NCBI GenBank assembly: GCA_963205235.1
Contig: CAUJIP010000123.1
Location: forward strand, 36,040 to 100,039
DNA from: Pseudomonadota bacterium
GTDB lineage: Bacteria; Pseudomonadota; Alphaproteobacteria; Rhodobacterales; Rhodobacteraceae
Direction of reading: 5' to 3'
DNA: 64,000 nucleotides
Made by a program: the position numbers and the translations under genes. The notes beneath the pieces were generated by a model. That model made no database searches, was not told the DNA's origin, and was given only the letters and a program-made list of their open reading frames with translations. Positions 33,845 to 42,950 of this stretch are shown piece by piece (the first letter of the stretch is position 1; every line of letters starts with the position of its first letter).

Positions 33845-34642
33845 ATGCGGATTTCCGAAACCCTTGCTGTTGAACTGGTGGCAACGGCGCATGACCTGGC
33901 GGATGCCGCCCGAGTTGCGACCCTGTCGCACTTTCGCAGCCGCGATCTTGCCGCCGACACCAAGGAAACCACACGCTTTGACCCGGTCACCGCCGCTGAC
34001 CGCCTGTCGGAAGAGCGTATGCGCGAAATCCTGGCCCGCCGTCGCCCTGGCGATGGCATTCTGGGCGAAGAATTCGGCATTCAGGATGGAACATCTGGCC
34101 TGACCTGGGTGCTTGACCCGATTGACGGCACCCGCAGCTATATGTCGGGCACGCCGACCTGGGGTGTCTTGATCTCGGTCCGTGACGATCAAGGGCCGCT
34201 TTATGGCATCATCGACCAACCCTATATCGGCGAACGCTTTGAGGGTGGGCTTGGTCGGGCCGAGGTGAACGGGCCGATGGGCAAGGCCGCGCTTGGCGTC
34301 CGCAGCCCCCGTCCGCTGGCGCAGGCCACGCTGTTCACGACGTTCCCCGAGGTCGGCACGCCCGAAGAAGGCGCCGCCTTCCGCCGGGTCGCCCCCAAGG
34401 CACGCCTCGTCCGTTATGGCACCGATTGCTATGCCTATGCGCTGATAGCTGCGGGTCAGATCGACCTGGTGATCGAGGCGGGTCTAAAAGCCTATGACGT
34501 GCAGGCCCCGATTGCCGTGATCGAGGCGGCTGGCGGGATCGTCACCGACTGGCAGGGCAATCCGGTCTGGGACGGCGGTCAGGTGCTTGCCGCTGCCAGC
34601 CGGGACCTGCACGCCGAGGCGCTGGCGCTGTTGAACGGCTGA
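33845..34642 (+). CDS. hisN: Inositol monophosphatase family protein, likely histidinol-phosphatase
   Basis: A 265-residue Mg2+-dependent phosphatase. The signature motifs are EEFGIQDGTSGLTWVLDPIDGTRSYMSGTPTWGVLISV (the WVLDPIDGT metal site) and GLKAYDVQAPIAVIEAAGG in place of the usual WDxAA/PxVxEAGG site. The length and IDGTRSY spacing fit the HisN-type histidinol-phosphatase branch rather than SuhB, but a substrate assignment needs comparison. The start at 33845 has GGGGGA upstream. It follows the XRE regulator by 79 bases. Confidence 0.75.
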   Translation: MRISETLAVELVATAHDLADAARVATLSHFRSRDLAADTKETTRFDPVTAADRLSEERMREILARRRPGDGILGEEFGIQDGTSGLTWVLDPIDGTRSYMSGTPTWGVLISVRDDQGPLYGIIDQPYIGERFEGGLGRAEVNGPMGKAALGVRSPRPLAQATLFTTFPEVGTPEEGAAFRRVAPKARLVRYGTDCYAYALIAAGQIDLVIEAGLKAYDVQAPIAVIEAAGGIVTDWQGNPVWDGGQVLAAASRDLHAEALALLNG

Positions 34643-34813
34643 GGTCCGAGCGGCTGACGGAGTCCAAATTTCTTGCTTAAGGAATTTGGACATTCGGCAT
34701 TGCGATAGGCCTTCCGGCTTTGTTACACCTTGTTGGCGCGCCGTGTCCTTCTCCCTTCTGACGGTCCGTACTGGTTTCCCGATGAAACCGAAGGGTGTGC
34801 AAGGAATGCACCC

Positions 34814-36157
34814 ATGACCGAGATTCTGATCCGCAATGCCGATGTCGTGGTGACGATGAACGCCACCCGGCAGGAACTGACCACAACCGACCTGCATCTG
34901 AAGGACGGCTTTGTCCACTGCATTGGAAACGGCCTGTCCGCCCCCAATGCGCAAGTGATCGAGGCGCGGGGTTGTGTCGTGACGCCGGGCCTCGTGAACA
35001 CGCACCATCACCTTTACCAGACCCTGACCCGCGCCGTGCCGGGGGGGCAGGACGCGCTTTTGTTCGGTTGGCTCAAGACGCTGTATCCGATCTGGTCGCG
35101 GTTCGGACCGGACGAGATGTTTACCTCGGCCCAGGTCGGGCTTGCGGAACTGGCGTTGTCGGGCTGCACGATGACCTCGGATCACCTGTATCTTTACCCC
35201 AACGGGTCGCGGCTGGATGACACCATCGCGGCGGCTGGCGACGTTGGCCTGCGGTTCCACCCGACACGCGGGGCAATGTCGATCGGCGAAAGTTCGGGGG
35301 GGTTGCCGCCCGACAGTCTGGTGGAAAAGGAACGCGCGATCCTGGACGACATGATCCGGGTGGTGGACCGGTTCCACGACCCCCGGCCCGGCGCGATGGT
35401 CCGGGTGGGGCTGGCCCCCTGTTCGCCCTTCTCGGTCAGCCGCGAGCTGATGCGGGATGCGGCTCTTCTGGCGCGCGACAAGGGCGTGATGCTGCACACC
35501 CATCTGGCCGAGAACGACGAGGACATCGCTTATTCCCTGGCCCAGTTCGGCTGCCGCCCCGGCCAGTATGCGGAAGACTTGGGCTGGACCGGCGCTGACG
35601 TCTGGCATGCCCATTGTGTAAAGCTGGATGGTTCGGAAATTGATCTTTTCGCCCGGTCAGGGACCGGAGTCGCGCATTGCCCGTGTTCGAATTGTCGACT
35701 TGGGTCGGGGATCGCGCCGGTCAGGGCGATGCGGGACAGGGGGGTGAAGGTCGCGTTGGGGGTGGATGGATCAGCCTCGAACGACGCGGGCAACCTGATC
35801 GCCGAGGTGCGGATGGCGATGCTGTTGCAACGGGTGGCAAAGGGGGCGGATGCGATGTCGGCGCGCGAGGTGCTGGAAATCGCGACGCTGGGCGGAGCGC
35901 AGGTGCTGGGGCGCGGCGATCTGGGGTCGCTGGAACCCGGCAAGCGGGCGGATCTGGCGATCTGGGACATGTCGGGCATCGAGGCGGCGGGGTCATGGGA
36001 CCCGGTGGCGGCGCTGGTCCTGTGTGGGCCGACGCGGGTGAAGGGCTTGGTCGTCGAGGGGCGTGAGGTGGTGCGGGACGGCCAGATGGTGACGCTGGAC
36101 CTGCCGCGCGTGCTGGAACGGCAGCGCCAGCTTGCCGGGCGGTTGGCGGGCGGATGA
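34814..36157 (+). CDS. 8-oxoguanine deaminase-like amidohydrolase
   Basis: A 447-residue metal-dependent deaminase of the amidohydrolase superfamily. Metal ligands are visible in NTHHHLYQTLTRAVPGGQ, HTHLAENDEDIAYSLAQFGCRPGQYAEDLGW, WHAHCVKL and GVDGSASND. The AENDEDxxYSLAQFGCRP and VDGSASNDAGN segments fit the group that deaminates 8-oxoguanine (to urate) and some other amino-heterocycles; close relatives act on triazines or isoxanthopterin, so the substrate is probable, not certain. The start at 34814 gives the usual MTEILIRNADVVVT. It shares the neighbourhood with guanine deaminase. Confidence 0.8.
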   Translation: MTEILIRNADVVVTMNATRQELTTTDLHLKDGFVHCIGNGLSAPNAQVIEARGCVVTPGLVNTHHHLYQTLTRAVPGGQDALLFGWLKTLYPIWSRFGPDEMFTSAQVGLAELALSGCTMTSDHLYLYPNGSRLDDTIAAAGDVGLRFHPTRGAMSIGESSGGLPPDSLVEKERAILDDMIRVVDRFHDPRPGAMVRVGLAPCSPFSVSRELMRDAALLARDKGVMLHTHLAENDEDIAYSLAQFGCRPGQYAEDLGWTGADVWHAHCVKLDGSEIDLFARSGTGVAHCPCSNCRLGSGIAPVRAMRDRGVKVALGVDGSASNDAGNLIAEVRMAMLLQRVAKGADAMSAREVLEIATLGGAQVLGRGDLGSLEPGKRADLAIWDMSGIEAAGSWDPVAALVLCGPTRVKGLVVEGREVVRDGQMVTLDLPRVLERQRQLAGRLAGG

Positions 36158-36224
36158 GGAATTCCAGCCCTTGTTTCGACTTGGGACTTGCACATTCTGG
36201 CGGCGTGCAATCTGGAGAAGTTTC

Positions 36225-36785
36225 ATGCTGAGAACTGTCACCGTCGCCCTGCTATTCTCCTTGGCCGTTCCCGCTGAAGCAGAGACACTTCTGTCGGAAG
36301 CCAGCGGCAACTGGGCAGGGGCGTCGAACCGGGGGTTCTATTTCCTTGCCCGCCTGACCCAGAACGAAGACGCGGCGCGGCTGGTGATCTGGGGCGGCGC
36401 GATGGATGGGGTGCCGTCGGGCGAGGGCGAGCCGGAGTTCGACAATCCCGAGATCGCGCTGGGGGCCTTTGCGACACGGCAGGAACTTGAGGTGATCGAC
36501 ACCAGCGCGGGCAGCATCCTGCAGATCGTGACCGAATATGCCGACGAAGAGTCCGAGGGCCGGTCGGTGTTGCAGATCCAGTATCTGGACACCCAGTATA
36601 CGGTCGTGGGGTATTTTCATGCCGATGACGGGGTCGGCGGGCATTATGAATGCGACATCGATTTCCTTCGCGGGGTCGCGACCCAGGACGGGGTGGAACG
36701 GCAGCTCTCGGAGATGGCCGTTGATGAATTGAACGCGTCGGACTGGACGTTCAACGCAGCATTCGACCGGGGCTACTGTTCCTGA
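36225..36785 (+). CDS. Secreted protein of unknown function
   Basis: A 186-residue protein with a signal peptide (MLRTVTVALLFSLAVPAEAET). The mature part is acidic and beta-rich by appearance (NWAGASNRGFYFLARLTQNEDAARLVIWGG, RSVLQIQYLDTQYTVVGYFHAD) and contains two cysteines near the C-terminus (HYECDID and RGYCS). No family is recognised. The frame opens at 36132 but the ATG at 36225 begins the signal peptide. The gene is 67 bases after the deaminase, same strand. Confidence 0.7.
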   Translation: MLRTVTVALLFSLAVPAEAETLLSEASGNWAGASNRGFYFLARLTQNEDAARLVIWGGAMDGVPSGEGEPEFDNPEIALGAFATRQELEVIDTSAGSILQIVTEYADEESEGRSVLQIQYLDTQYTVVGYFHADDGVGGHYECDIDFLRGVATQDGVERQLSEMAVDELNASDWTFNAAFDRGYCS

Positions 36786-36836
36786 GACTGGCGGGCCTGT
36801 GGGTTTTAGGGGTAGAAGATCGGGCAAGGAGATCCC

Positions 36837-37154
36837 ATGGACCACAACTTCGAAACCCAGCGTCGCGAGACCTATGATACCTTCAAACAGTCGAAGGGGG
36901 TCAGCCTGCCGAAGACGGCGGTCGTCGAATATGCTTTCTTCATCGAGGAGCTGGATGCCTCGTGGCCAGCCCTTGAACGGGCCTTGCGGCTGGAAGGGTT
37001 CGGCACGCGGCGGGAGAAGGATGGCGAGACCTTGACCGCCTGGATCGGGCCGATCCCGGTCACGCCCGAGGATATCTGGCACTGGGAGAGGATCGCAACC
37101 TCGATCGCCCTGAAGCATGACTTCTACCCCGACGGCTGGGAGCTGGCGGAGTAG
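36837..37154 (+). CDS. rraB: Ribonuclease E inhibitor RraB
   Basis: A 105-residue acidic protein. MDHNFETQRRETYDTFKQSKGVSLPKTAVVEYAFFIEELDASWPALERALRLEGFG and LTAWIGPIPVTPEDIWHWERIATSIALKHDFYPDGWE match RraB, whose E. coli member binds RNase E and alters degradosome composition. The protein is shorter than the enterobacterial form, as in other alphaproteobacteria. A short CTGTCC/GGACAG hairpin follows just after the stop. Confidence 0.85.
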   Translation: MDHNFETQRRETYDTFKQSKGVSLPKTAVVEYAFFIEELDASWPALERALRLEGFGTRREKDGETLTAWIGPIPVTPEDIWHWERIATSIALKHDFYPDGWELAE

Positions 37155-37328
37155 CTGTCCACGCTGGACAGATTCTCGGCCCCTTTGAAATCAAGGGGTT
37201 CGCTGTGGACATTCAGCAGCGGTTAACCATAGTCCGCTTCCGCTGGGGCGAGTTTCAGGCGGAGCGCCCCTTTCAGGGTCGCAAAGTTTCTGTCTCGTCG
37301 TCGGGACTTCGCCCTCCTCCTCGGGCAT

Positions 37329-37405
37329 GGGGGCGCTTCGCCCCCCACGTCGATGGTTTCAAGGAAACCATCTCCTTCCCCCAGAGGATATTTGGCGAAG
37401 GGAAA
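37329..37405. repeat. Hairpin cluster ending in a degenerate GGATATTTGG repeat
   Basis: Between rraB and the guanine deaminase end there are two perfect hairpins: GGGGGCG/CGCCCCC with loop CTT (37329-37345), and GATGGTTTC/GAAACCATC with loop AAG (37352-37372). They are followed by CCCCCAGAGGATATTTGGCGAAGG, related to the 22-base repeats at 7966 and 18962. The whole 37155-37422 gap has no gene. These may act as terminators or be part of a dispersed composite repeat. Confidence 0.5.
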
Positions 37406-37422
37406 GACATGGGCGTAGGACC

Positions 37423-38706
37423 TTAGGCCAAGGTCTGCCGTTTGCCGCCAAGCCAGACCTCACTCACGGCGCGGTCGTCGCCCATCATGATCGTCGGGAA
37501 AAGCTGCTGCCAAAGGTCGGTCGCGCGGCGGGTGGCCTGTTCGATGGCGGGAGTCGAGGCGAGGTCGATCACGACGAGGTCAGCCTCCATCCCCGGCGCG
37601 AGGTTGCCGATCTTGTCCTCACACCGCAGGGCACGGGCGGAGCCTTGGGTGGCAAGCCACCAAAGCTGCGACGGATGCAGGGACTGGCCGCGCAGCTGGG
37701 CCACCTCATAGGCGGCAGCCATGGTGTGGAGCATCGAGAAGTTCGACCCGCCGCCGGTATCGGTGGCAAGGCCGACGCGCAGCTGTTGGGCGAGGGTCAT
37801 GTCGAAGAGGCCCGAGCCGATGAAGGTGTTCGAGGTCGGGCAGTGGACAAGGCTTGCCCCTGCCTCGACCAGGCGCGCCTTTTCGCGGGCGGTCAGGTGG
37901 ATCGCATGGCCATAGACCGCGCCTTCGCGCAGCAGACCCTGCGCTTCGTAGGTATCCAGATAGTCGCGCGATTGCGGGAACAGGTCCTTGACCCAGGCGA
38001 TTTCATCCGTCTGTTCGGAAAGATGGGTCTGCATCAGGCAATCGGGATATTCGCGCCAGAGCGCCCCCATCGCGGCCAGTTGTTCGGGGGTGGAGGTCGG
38101 CGAAAAGCGCGGGGTGATGACATAGGACAGCCGGTCAACCCCATGCCATTTCTGCAAGAGCCGCTTTGAATCGTCATAGGCGGTCTGTGGCGTATCGCGC
38201 AGGCCGTCGGGGGCATTGCGGTCCATGCAGGTCTTGCCGGCAAAGACCCGCATGCCGCGCGATTGGGCGGCGGTAAAGATCGCGTCCACGCTTTCGGGAT
38301 GGATCGTGGCGTAAGAGCAGACGGTGGTCGTGCCGCGTGCCAGCACAAGGTCAAGGTAGCGGTTCGCGATGTCATCGGCATAGGCGCGGTCGGCAAAGCG
38401 CATTTCTTCGGGGAAGGTATAGGTGTTCAGCCAGTCGATCAGGCGCTTGCCCCAAGAAGCGATGATCGCGGTTTGCGGGTAATGCACATGGGCATCGACG
38501 AAACCGGCTGAAATCAGCTTTTGGCCGTGGTCATGCAGGCGGGCCTGAGGGTAGCGGGCGCGCAGGGCCGTGGCTTCACCAACAGCGGCGATGCGGCCGC
38601 CTTCAACGGCGACTGCACCTTGGGCAATGTGCTTTGCAGCCGCGATCCCTTGTTGAAAGGGGTCGTCTGTGTAGTAAAGCACTTGGCCCAGGATCAGATC
38701 GGTCAT
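37423..38706 (-). CDS. guaD: Guanine deaminase
   Basis: A 427-residue zinc amidohydrolase that converts guanine to xanthine. It has the GuaD motifs: FVDAHVHYPQTAIIASWGKRLIDWLNTYTFPEE (the PQ-x-IIASWG-LxWLNTYTFPxE string is highly specific), HLSEQTDEIAWVKDLFP, YGHAIHLTAREKARLVEAGASLVHCPTSNTFIGSG, and LATDTGGGSNFSMLHTM. Cytoplasmic. It lies opposite the 8-oxoguanine deaminase, with RraB and a secreted protein between them; no xanthine dehydrogenase is visible in the window. Confidence 0.95.
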   Translation of the reverse strand: MTDLILGQVLYYTDDPFQQGIAAAKHIAQGAVAVEGGRIAAVGEATALRARYPQARLHDHGQKLISAGFVDAHVHYPQTAIIASWGKRLIDWLNTYTFPEEMRFADRAYADDIANRYLDLVLARGTTTVCSYATIHPESVDAIFTAAQSRGMRVFAGKTCMDRNAPDGLRDTPQTAYDDSKRLLQKWHGVDRLSYVITPRFSPTSTPEQLAAMGALWREYPDCLMQTHLSEQTDEIAWVKDLFPQSRDYLDTYEAQGLLREGAVYGHAIHLTAREKARLVEAGASLVHCPTSNTFIGSGLFDMTLAQQLRVGLATDTGGGSNFSMLHTMAAAYEVAQLRGQSLHPSQLWWLATQGSARALRCEDKIGNLAPGMEADLVVIDLASTPAIEQATRRATDLWQQLFPTIMMGDDRAVSEVWLGGKRQTLA

Positions 38707-38905
38707 GCGGTTCGCCCCTTGTTGGGCAGAAGAGTAGAGCCTTTCCCATCACCGGTAAATTTTCGTTGCATGGGGATGGGGTTGAAACTGTTTCGCAAAA
38801 GAGCGAAGTCCGTCGGGCAAGGTGGCGGCAGAGGCCAGGCTTGGGCAGCGACGCTTTGACCTTGGGGAAAAAGCGCCTAAGCTTTGGCAAAGCGGCGGGG
38901 GTAGC

Positions 38906-40288
38906 ATGGCGGAAACGACGGCAAAGACGGCGCCTGACCCCACGGAAGCCGAGCTTCTGGAAGCGACATTTGACGCCGCCATTGATGCGGCGCGGGCGGG
39001 CGATGCGGCACGGGTCGAAGAGCTGTTGGACCCCGTCCACCCTGCCGACGTGGCCGACCTTCTGGAACAGGCATCGGCCGATGACCGTGGCGCGCTTCTG
39101 GCGATGGGGTCTGCGGTCATCGACGGCGACGTGCTGTCGGAAATCAGCGACGCAATCCGCGAAGACGTGCTGGATGCGTTGTCGGACGAAGTGGTGGCCG
39201 AGGCGCTGCGCGATCTTGATTCCGACGATCTTGTCGACATCGTCGAGGATCTGGAGGCCAAGGATCAGGGCCGCCTTCTGGGCGCGATGGATGCGGCGGA
39301 CCGGGTGGCGGTGGAACAGGCGCTGGCCTGGCCCGAGGGCTCTGCCGGGCGTCTGATGCAGCGCGAATTGGTGGTGGCCCCAGATCACTGGACCGTGGGC
39401 GAGGCCATCGATTTCCTGCGAGGAGCGGATCACCTGCCCGACCAGTTCTATCATGTGATCCTGGTCGATCCGCGGATGACACCGGTTGGCTATGTGACGC
39501 TGGGGCGGGTGCTGTCTGCGGGTCGGGACACCCGGCTGAGCGCGATTGCCGAAGACAGCTTTCGCACGATCACGGCCACGGATGACGAGGCGGATGTCGC
39601 CTATACCTTCAACCAGTATCACCTGATTTCCTGCCCCGTCGTCGATGCCGGGGGGCGGTTGGTGGGAGTGATCACCATTGATGACGCGATGACCGTGCTG
39701 GACGAAGAGCATGAGGAAGACATGCTCTTGCTGGCCGGGGTCGGCGAAGAGGCCAGCGTCAGCGATGGCGCGTTCGAGACGGTCAAGCAGCGGCTGCCGT
39801 GGCTGGTGGTGAACCTGTTCACGGCGTCCTTGTCGGCCATCGTGATCACCCAGTTTCAGGCGACGATCGCGACGCTGGTAGCACTTGCGGCACTGATGCC
39901 GATTGTCGCGTCGACCGGGGGGATCGCGGGGACGCAGTCGCTGGCGGTGGCAGTCAGGGCGCTGGCGACGCGCGACCTGACGCGGGCGAATGCCGGGCGG
40001 GTGGTGCGGCGTGAGCTGTTCGCGGGCATGATGAACGGGGTCGGGCTGGCGCTGATCCTTGGCGCGGCGGGGGTGGTGATCTTTGGCGACTGGCATCTGG
40101 GCGCGGTGCTTGCGCTGGCGATGATGGTCAATCAGGTCGTGGCGGCCCTGGGGGGCGTGCTGGTGCCGCTGACGCTGGACCGGATGGGGCTTGACCCGGC
40201 GCTGGCCAGCGGGACGTTTGTCACGACGCTGACGGATGTGATGGGGTTCTTTGCCTTTCTGGGGCTGGCGACGGTGATGCTGACATGA
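38906..40288 (+). CDS. mgtE: Magnesium transporter MgtE
   Basis: A 460-residue Mg2+ channel. The N-terminal cytosolic domain has tandem acidic helices (LLDPVHPADVADLLEQA, SDDLVDIVEDLEAKDQGRLL), then two CBS domains from about residue 145 (GRLMQRELVVAPDHWTVGEAIDFLR, NQYHLISCPVVDAGGRLVGVITIDD), and five membrane helices with the pore-lining IVASTGGIAGTQSLAVAVRAL and GVLVPLTLDRMGLDPALASGTFVTTLTDVMGF. Mg2+ gating through the CBS/N domains is known for the family. The start at 38906 is chosen over 38822 because it begins the N-domain and follows GGGG. Confidence 0.94.
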   Translation: MAETTAKTAPDPTEAELLEATFDAAIDAARAGDAARVEELLDPVHPADVADLLEQASADDRGALLAMGSAVIDGDVLSEISDAIREDVLDALSDEVVAEALRDLDSDDLVDIVEDLEAKDQGRLLGAMDAADRVAVEQALAWPEGSAGRLMQRELVVAPDHWTVGEAIDFLRGADHLPDQFYHVILVDPRMTPVGYVTLGRVLSAGRDTRLSAIAEDSFRTITATDDEADVAYTFNQYHLISCPVVDAGGRLVGVITIDDAMTVLDEEHEEDMLLLAGVGEEASVSDGAFETVKQRLPWLVVNLFTASLSAIVITQFQATIATLVALAALMPIVASTGGIAGTQSLAVAVRALATRDLTRANAGRVVRRELFAGMMNGVGLALILGAAGVVIFGDWHLGAVLALAMMVNQVVAALGGVLVPLTLDRMGLDPALASGTFVTTLTDVMGFFAFLGLATVMLT

Positions 40289-40845
40289 CGGATGTGAAGG
40301 CGCCCGATATCAAGGCGGTTGCACGGGCCGAGGCTTTCGCGCGGCGGGCGGTGGCCCATGCAGCGGGGCAAGGGCAGGCGGCGGAAATTCTGGCGGATTT
40401 TCTGGCAGGTCATGCGGGCAAGGTTCTGTCGGGCTATATGCCGATGCGGACCGAGATCGACCCACTGCCCGCCATGGCCGCGCATCGGGGGCCGGTGGGG
40501 GTGCCGGTGATCATGGCGAAGGCGGCTCCGTTGAAGTTCCGCGAATGGTCGCCGGGGTGCCGGTTGATCGAGGGCGCGTTCAAGGCGCTGATCCCGGAAG
40601 ACGGCGCCTGGGTCGAGCCGGAGGTGATGATCGTTCCCTTGCTGGCCTGGGACGCAAGGGGCTTTCGGCTGGGCTATGGCGGCGGGTTCTATGACCGGAC
40701 ACTGCAGGGGCTGCGGGCAAAGGGGCCGGTGCTGGCGGTGGGCTTTGCCTATGCGGCGCAGGAAGTGGCCGAAGTGCCGATTGATGAATTCGACCAGCGG
40801 CTGGATGCGATGGTGACGGAAAAGGGCGTCACGGTCTTTCGGTGA
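40285..40845 (+). CDS. 5-formyltetrahydrofolate cyclo-ligase
   Basis: A 186-residue ATP-dependent enzyme converting 5-formyl-THF to 5,10-methenyl-THF. The family signatures are the C-terminal VPLLAWDARGFRLGYGGGFYDRTL and FAYAAQEVAEVPIDEFDQRLDAMVTEKGV; GYGGGFYDR is the ATP/folate-binding motif. The N-terminus carries the Tyr-Met-Pro sequence GYMPMRTEIDPLP. It overlaps mgtE by four bases (ATGA), implying one transcript with the magnesium transporter. Confidence 0.93.
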   Translation: MTDVKAPDIKAVARAEAFARRAVAHAAGQGQAAEILADFLAGHAGKVLSGYMPMRTEIDPLPAMAAHRGPVGVPVIMAKAAPLKFREWSPGCRLIEGAFKALIPEDGAWVEPEVMIVPLLAWDARGFRLGYGGGFYDRTLQGLRAKGPVLAVGFAYAAQEVAEVPIDEFDQRLDAMVTEKGVTVFR

Positions 40846-40922
40846 CATTGGCCTTGGTGCGACTCGGCTTTTGGGCCTAGGCTTTACGGCATGGCGCGTG
40901 CCCCCAAGCCAGAGGTGCCGAG

Positions 40923-41510
40923 ATGCGATTGTCGCTTTGCCTGACGCTTGTTGCCTTGCCCGTCGCGGGGCTGGCCGACTGCCCCGCCGAAGGACAGATG
41001 CCGTCGCGGATCCTCTATGCCGACGGAAAGGTGGAGGAAGCCCCGCTTGTCTCGAATGACGTGTTCGAAGTCACGTCGACGGATGTTGACGGCACTGTGA
41101 CGGTCTATTCGGCCAAATACGGCATCTATTTCGAGAATCTGATCAGCGGCGAGACCGCCATGATGTGGTCCTGGACCGAGCCTGAGCGGGTTCCGGCAAG
41201 CGAGCTTCCTGTCGGAGAAGACCGGGTCTTCATGGCCGTGATCACCGCGGTCGATGGTGGCATGACGCTGGACGTACGTTACACCTATACTTCGCGCGGG
41301 CCAGAGACGCTTGCGGTCGGGGACTGTGAGGTTCCGGTGATCCGGCTGGAGGAGAGACAGGATTTTCTGGACGGCAGCGGCAGCATTGTCAGCCAGCTTT
41401 GGATTGATCCCGAACGCATGCTGATCCTGAAGACCGAACGCGACAAGCTGGACGCCGCACAAGCGGTGGTTGGTCACAAGGCGTCTTTGGCGACAGGGTT
41501 CGAGCTTTAG
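40923..41510 (+). CDS. Secreted protein of unknown function
   Basis: A 195-residue protein with a signal peptide (MRLSLCLTLVALPVAGLADCP; cleavage near GLA). The mature region has two cysteines (ADCPAEG, GDCEVPV) and repeated beta-rich segments (SRILYADGKVEEAPLVSNDVFEVTSTDVDGTVTVYSAKYGIYFENLISGE). It could be a periplasmic protein; no family is recognised. SD AGGTGCCGAG lies before the ATG. It sits 77 bases after the cyclo-ligase and converges on the Tad-associated ATPase. Confidence 0.7.
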   Translation: MRLSLCLTLVALPVAGLADCPAEGQMPSRILYADGKVEEAPLVSNDVFEVTSTDVDGTVTVYSAKYGIYFENLISGETAMMWSWTEPERVPASELPVGEDRVFMAVITAVDGGMTLDVRYTYTSRGPETLAVGDCEVPVIRLEERQDFLDGSGSIVSQLWIDPERMLILKTERDKLDAAQAVVGHKASLATGFEL

Positions 41511-41571
41511 TGCTGCGCCAAGCGCCCAGAGGGGCGCAAGCACGGCAACCGGGACGCCAAATCGCCTTGCG

Positions 41572-42888
41572 TCAGTGTGCGATCTCTTCCTGACGGACGA
41601 ACATGTTGCCCCAGGCACGGTCGATGAGTCCCGGGGTCATCTGGTAGGGGATGTTCTCGAACTCGCAGACCGCGATCATCTGATCGATCAGGAAAATCGG
41701 CATGTAGTTCGCGTAATTGTTGGCGATGGTCGGGAACTTGACCTTCATCAGATGCATCAGCGCGGTTTCGTCCAGCGGCATCTTCCGCTTGCGGGCAACC
41801 ATGGCGAAGATCTTCAGGAAGTTTTCCTGGCTTGGCCCGTCGATCTTGATCTTGAAGAAGATACGACGCAGCGCCGCGCCGTCGAAGATCTGGTTGGGGT
41901 GGAAGTTGGTCGAGAAGATCACCAGCGTGTCGAAGGGCACGGTGAATTTCTCGCCCGATTGCAGGGCCAGAATGTCCCGCGCCTCTTCCAGCGGAACGAT
42001 CCAGCGGTTGACAAGCTTTTGCGGTGGTTCCGCCTGACGACCAAGGTCGTCGACGATGAAGATACCGCCAGTGGCCTTGAGCTGCAGCGGAGCTTGATAG
42101 GTGCGCGCGACCGGGTTGTAGTTGAGGTCAAGCATGTCCAGCGACAGTTCACCGCCGGTGATCACCGACGGGCGTTCGCAATAGACATAGCGGTTGTCGA
42201 ACTTGTTCGAGGTCCGGCGCAGGCTGTTGGGGTCATCGACCGCAGCTTCGGCGGCACGGTGGACGATCGGGTCATAGACGCTGATGATCTGGCCGGAATA
42301 TTCGATGGCGCGGGGCACATAGACCTTGTCGCCTAGCGCGGCCCGGATGCCGTGGCTGATCGAGGATTTGCCGTTGCCGGGCGGGCCATAAAGCAGGATC
42401 GAGCGGCCCGAGGTCACGGCGGGACCAAGGTTGTCGATCAGGTCATTCGGCAGGATCAGATGGCCCATGCCGGACATGAGCTGTTCGCGGTTCAGCCGGA
42501 TATCGCGGACCGACTGACGCTTGATCTGTTCGCCGTACTGTTCCAGCGGCACCGGCATCGCGCCGTAATATTCGGACTGCGACAAGGCATCGAGCGCGCG
42601 GGATTTGCCGGCATCGGTCAATTCATAGCCCATTTCACTGCCAGCGGTCGCATGCATCGTGCCCATCGCGGTCACAAGCTTTTGCGTGCGGGCCATGTCG
42701 ACCAGTTCCTGCACCAAAGGCACCGGCAGGCAGACGGCCTTCGAAATGTTCGAGACCTGATCCTGGTTGGTACGGAACATCGTCTTCAACAGGATGTCGC
42801 GCATCATGATGATCGACAGCCCGGTATCACCCAGGCTGCGCGGCGACGTCGGGGGCGTGACGCCCGAGACCGGGGCTTCAGCGTTCAT
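41572..42888 (-). CDS. AAA family ATPase at the end of the Tad pilus cluster
   Basis: A 438-residue ATPase. Residues 25-110 look like a winged-helix domain (ILLKTMFRTNQDQVSNISKAVCLPVPLVQELVDMARTQKLV, YELTDAGKSRALDAL). The ATPase has Walker A LLYGPPGNGKSSISHGI, a Walker B-like GGIFIVDDLGRQAE and sensor-1 VIFSTNFHP, followed by ALRRIFFKIKIDGP. C-terminal helices carry MAVCEFENIPYQMTPGLIDRAWGNMF. It is 62 bases downstream of the prepilin peptidase on the same strand, so it likely belongs to the pilus transcript, but it is not one of the named Tad proteins. Function unknown. Confidence 0.78.
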   Translation of the reverse strand: MNAEAPVSGVTPPTSPRSLGDTGLSIIMMRDILLKTMFRTNQDQVSNISKAVCLPVPLVQELVDMARTQKLVTAMGTMHATAGSEMGYELTDAGKSRALDALSQSEYYGAMPVPLEQYGEQIKRQSVRDIRLNREQLMSGMGHLILPNDLIDNLGPAVTSGRSILLYGPPGNGKSSISHGIRAALGDKVYVPRAIEYSGQIISVYDPIVHRAAEAAVDDPNSLRRTSNKFDNRYVYCERPSVITGGELSLDMLDLNYNPVARTYQAPLQLKATGGIFIVDDLGRQAEPPQKLVNRWIVPLEEARDILALQSGEKFTVPFDTLVIFSTNFHPNQIFDGAALRRIFFKIKIDGPSQENFLKIFAMVARKRKMPLDETALMHLMKVKFPTIANNYANYMPIFLIDQMIAVCEFENIPYQMTPGLIDRAWGNMFVRQEEIAH

Positions 42889-42950
42889 TCTTCAAGCTCC
42901 GTCAACAATCCGGGACGATTCGGAGTTTTAGACCATATTCGGCACTTGTG

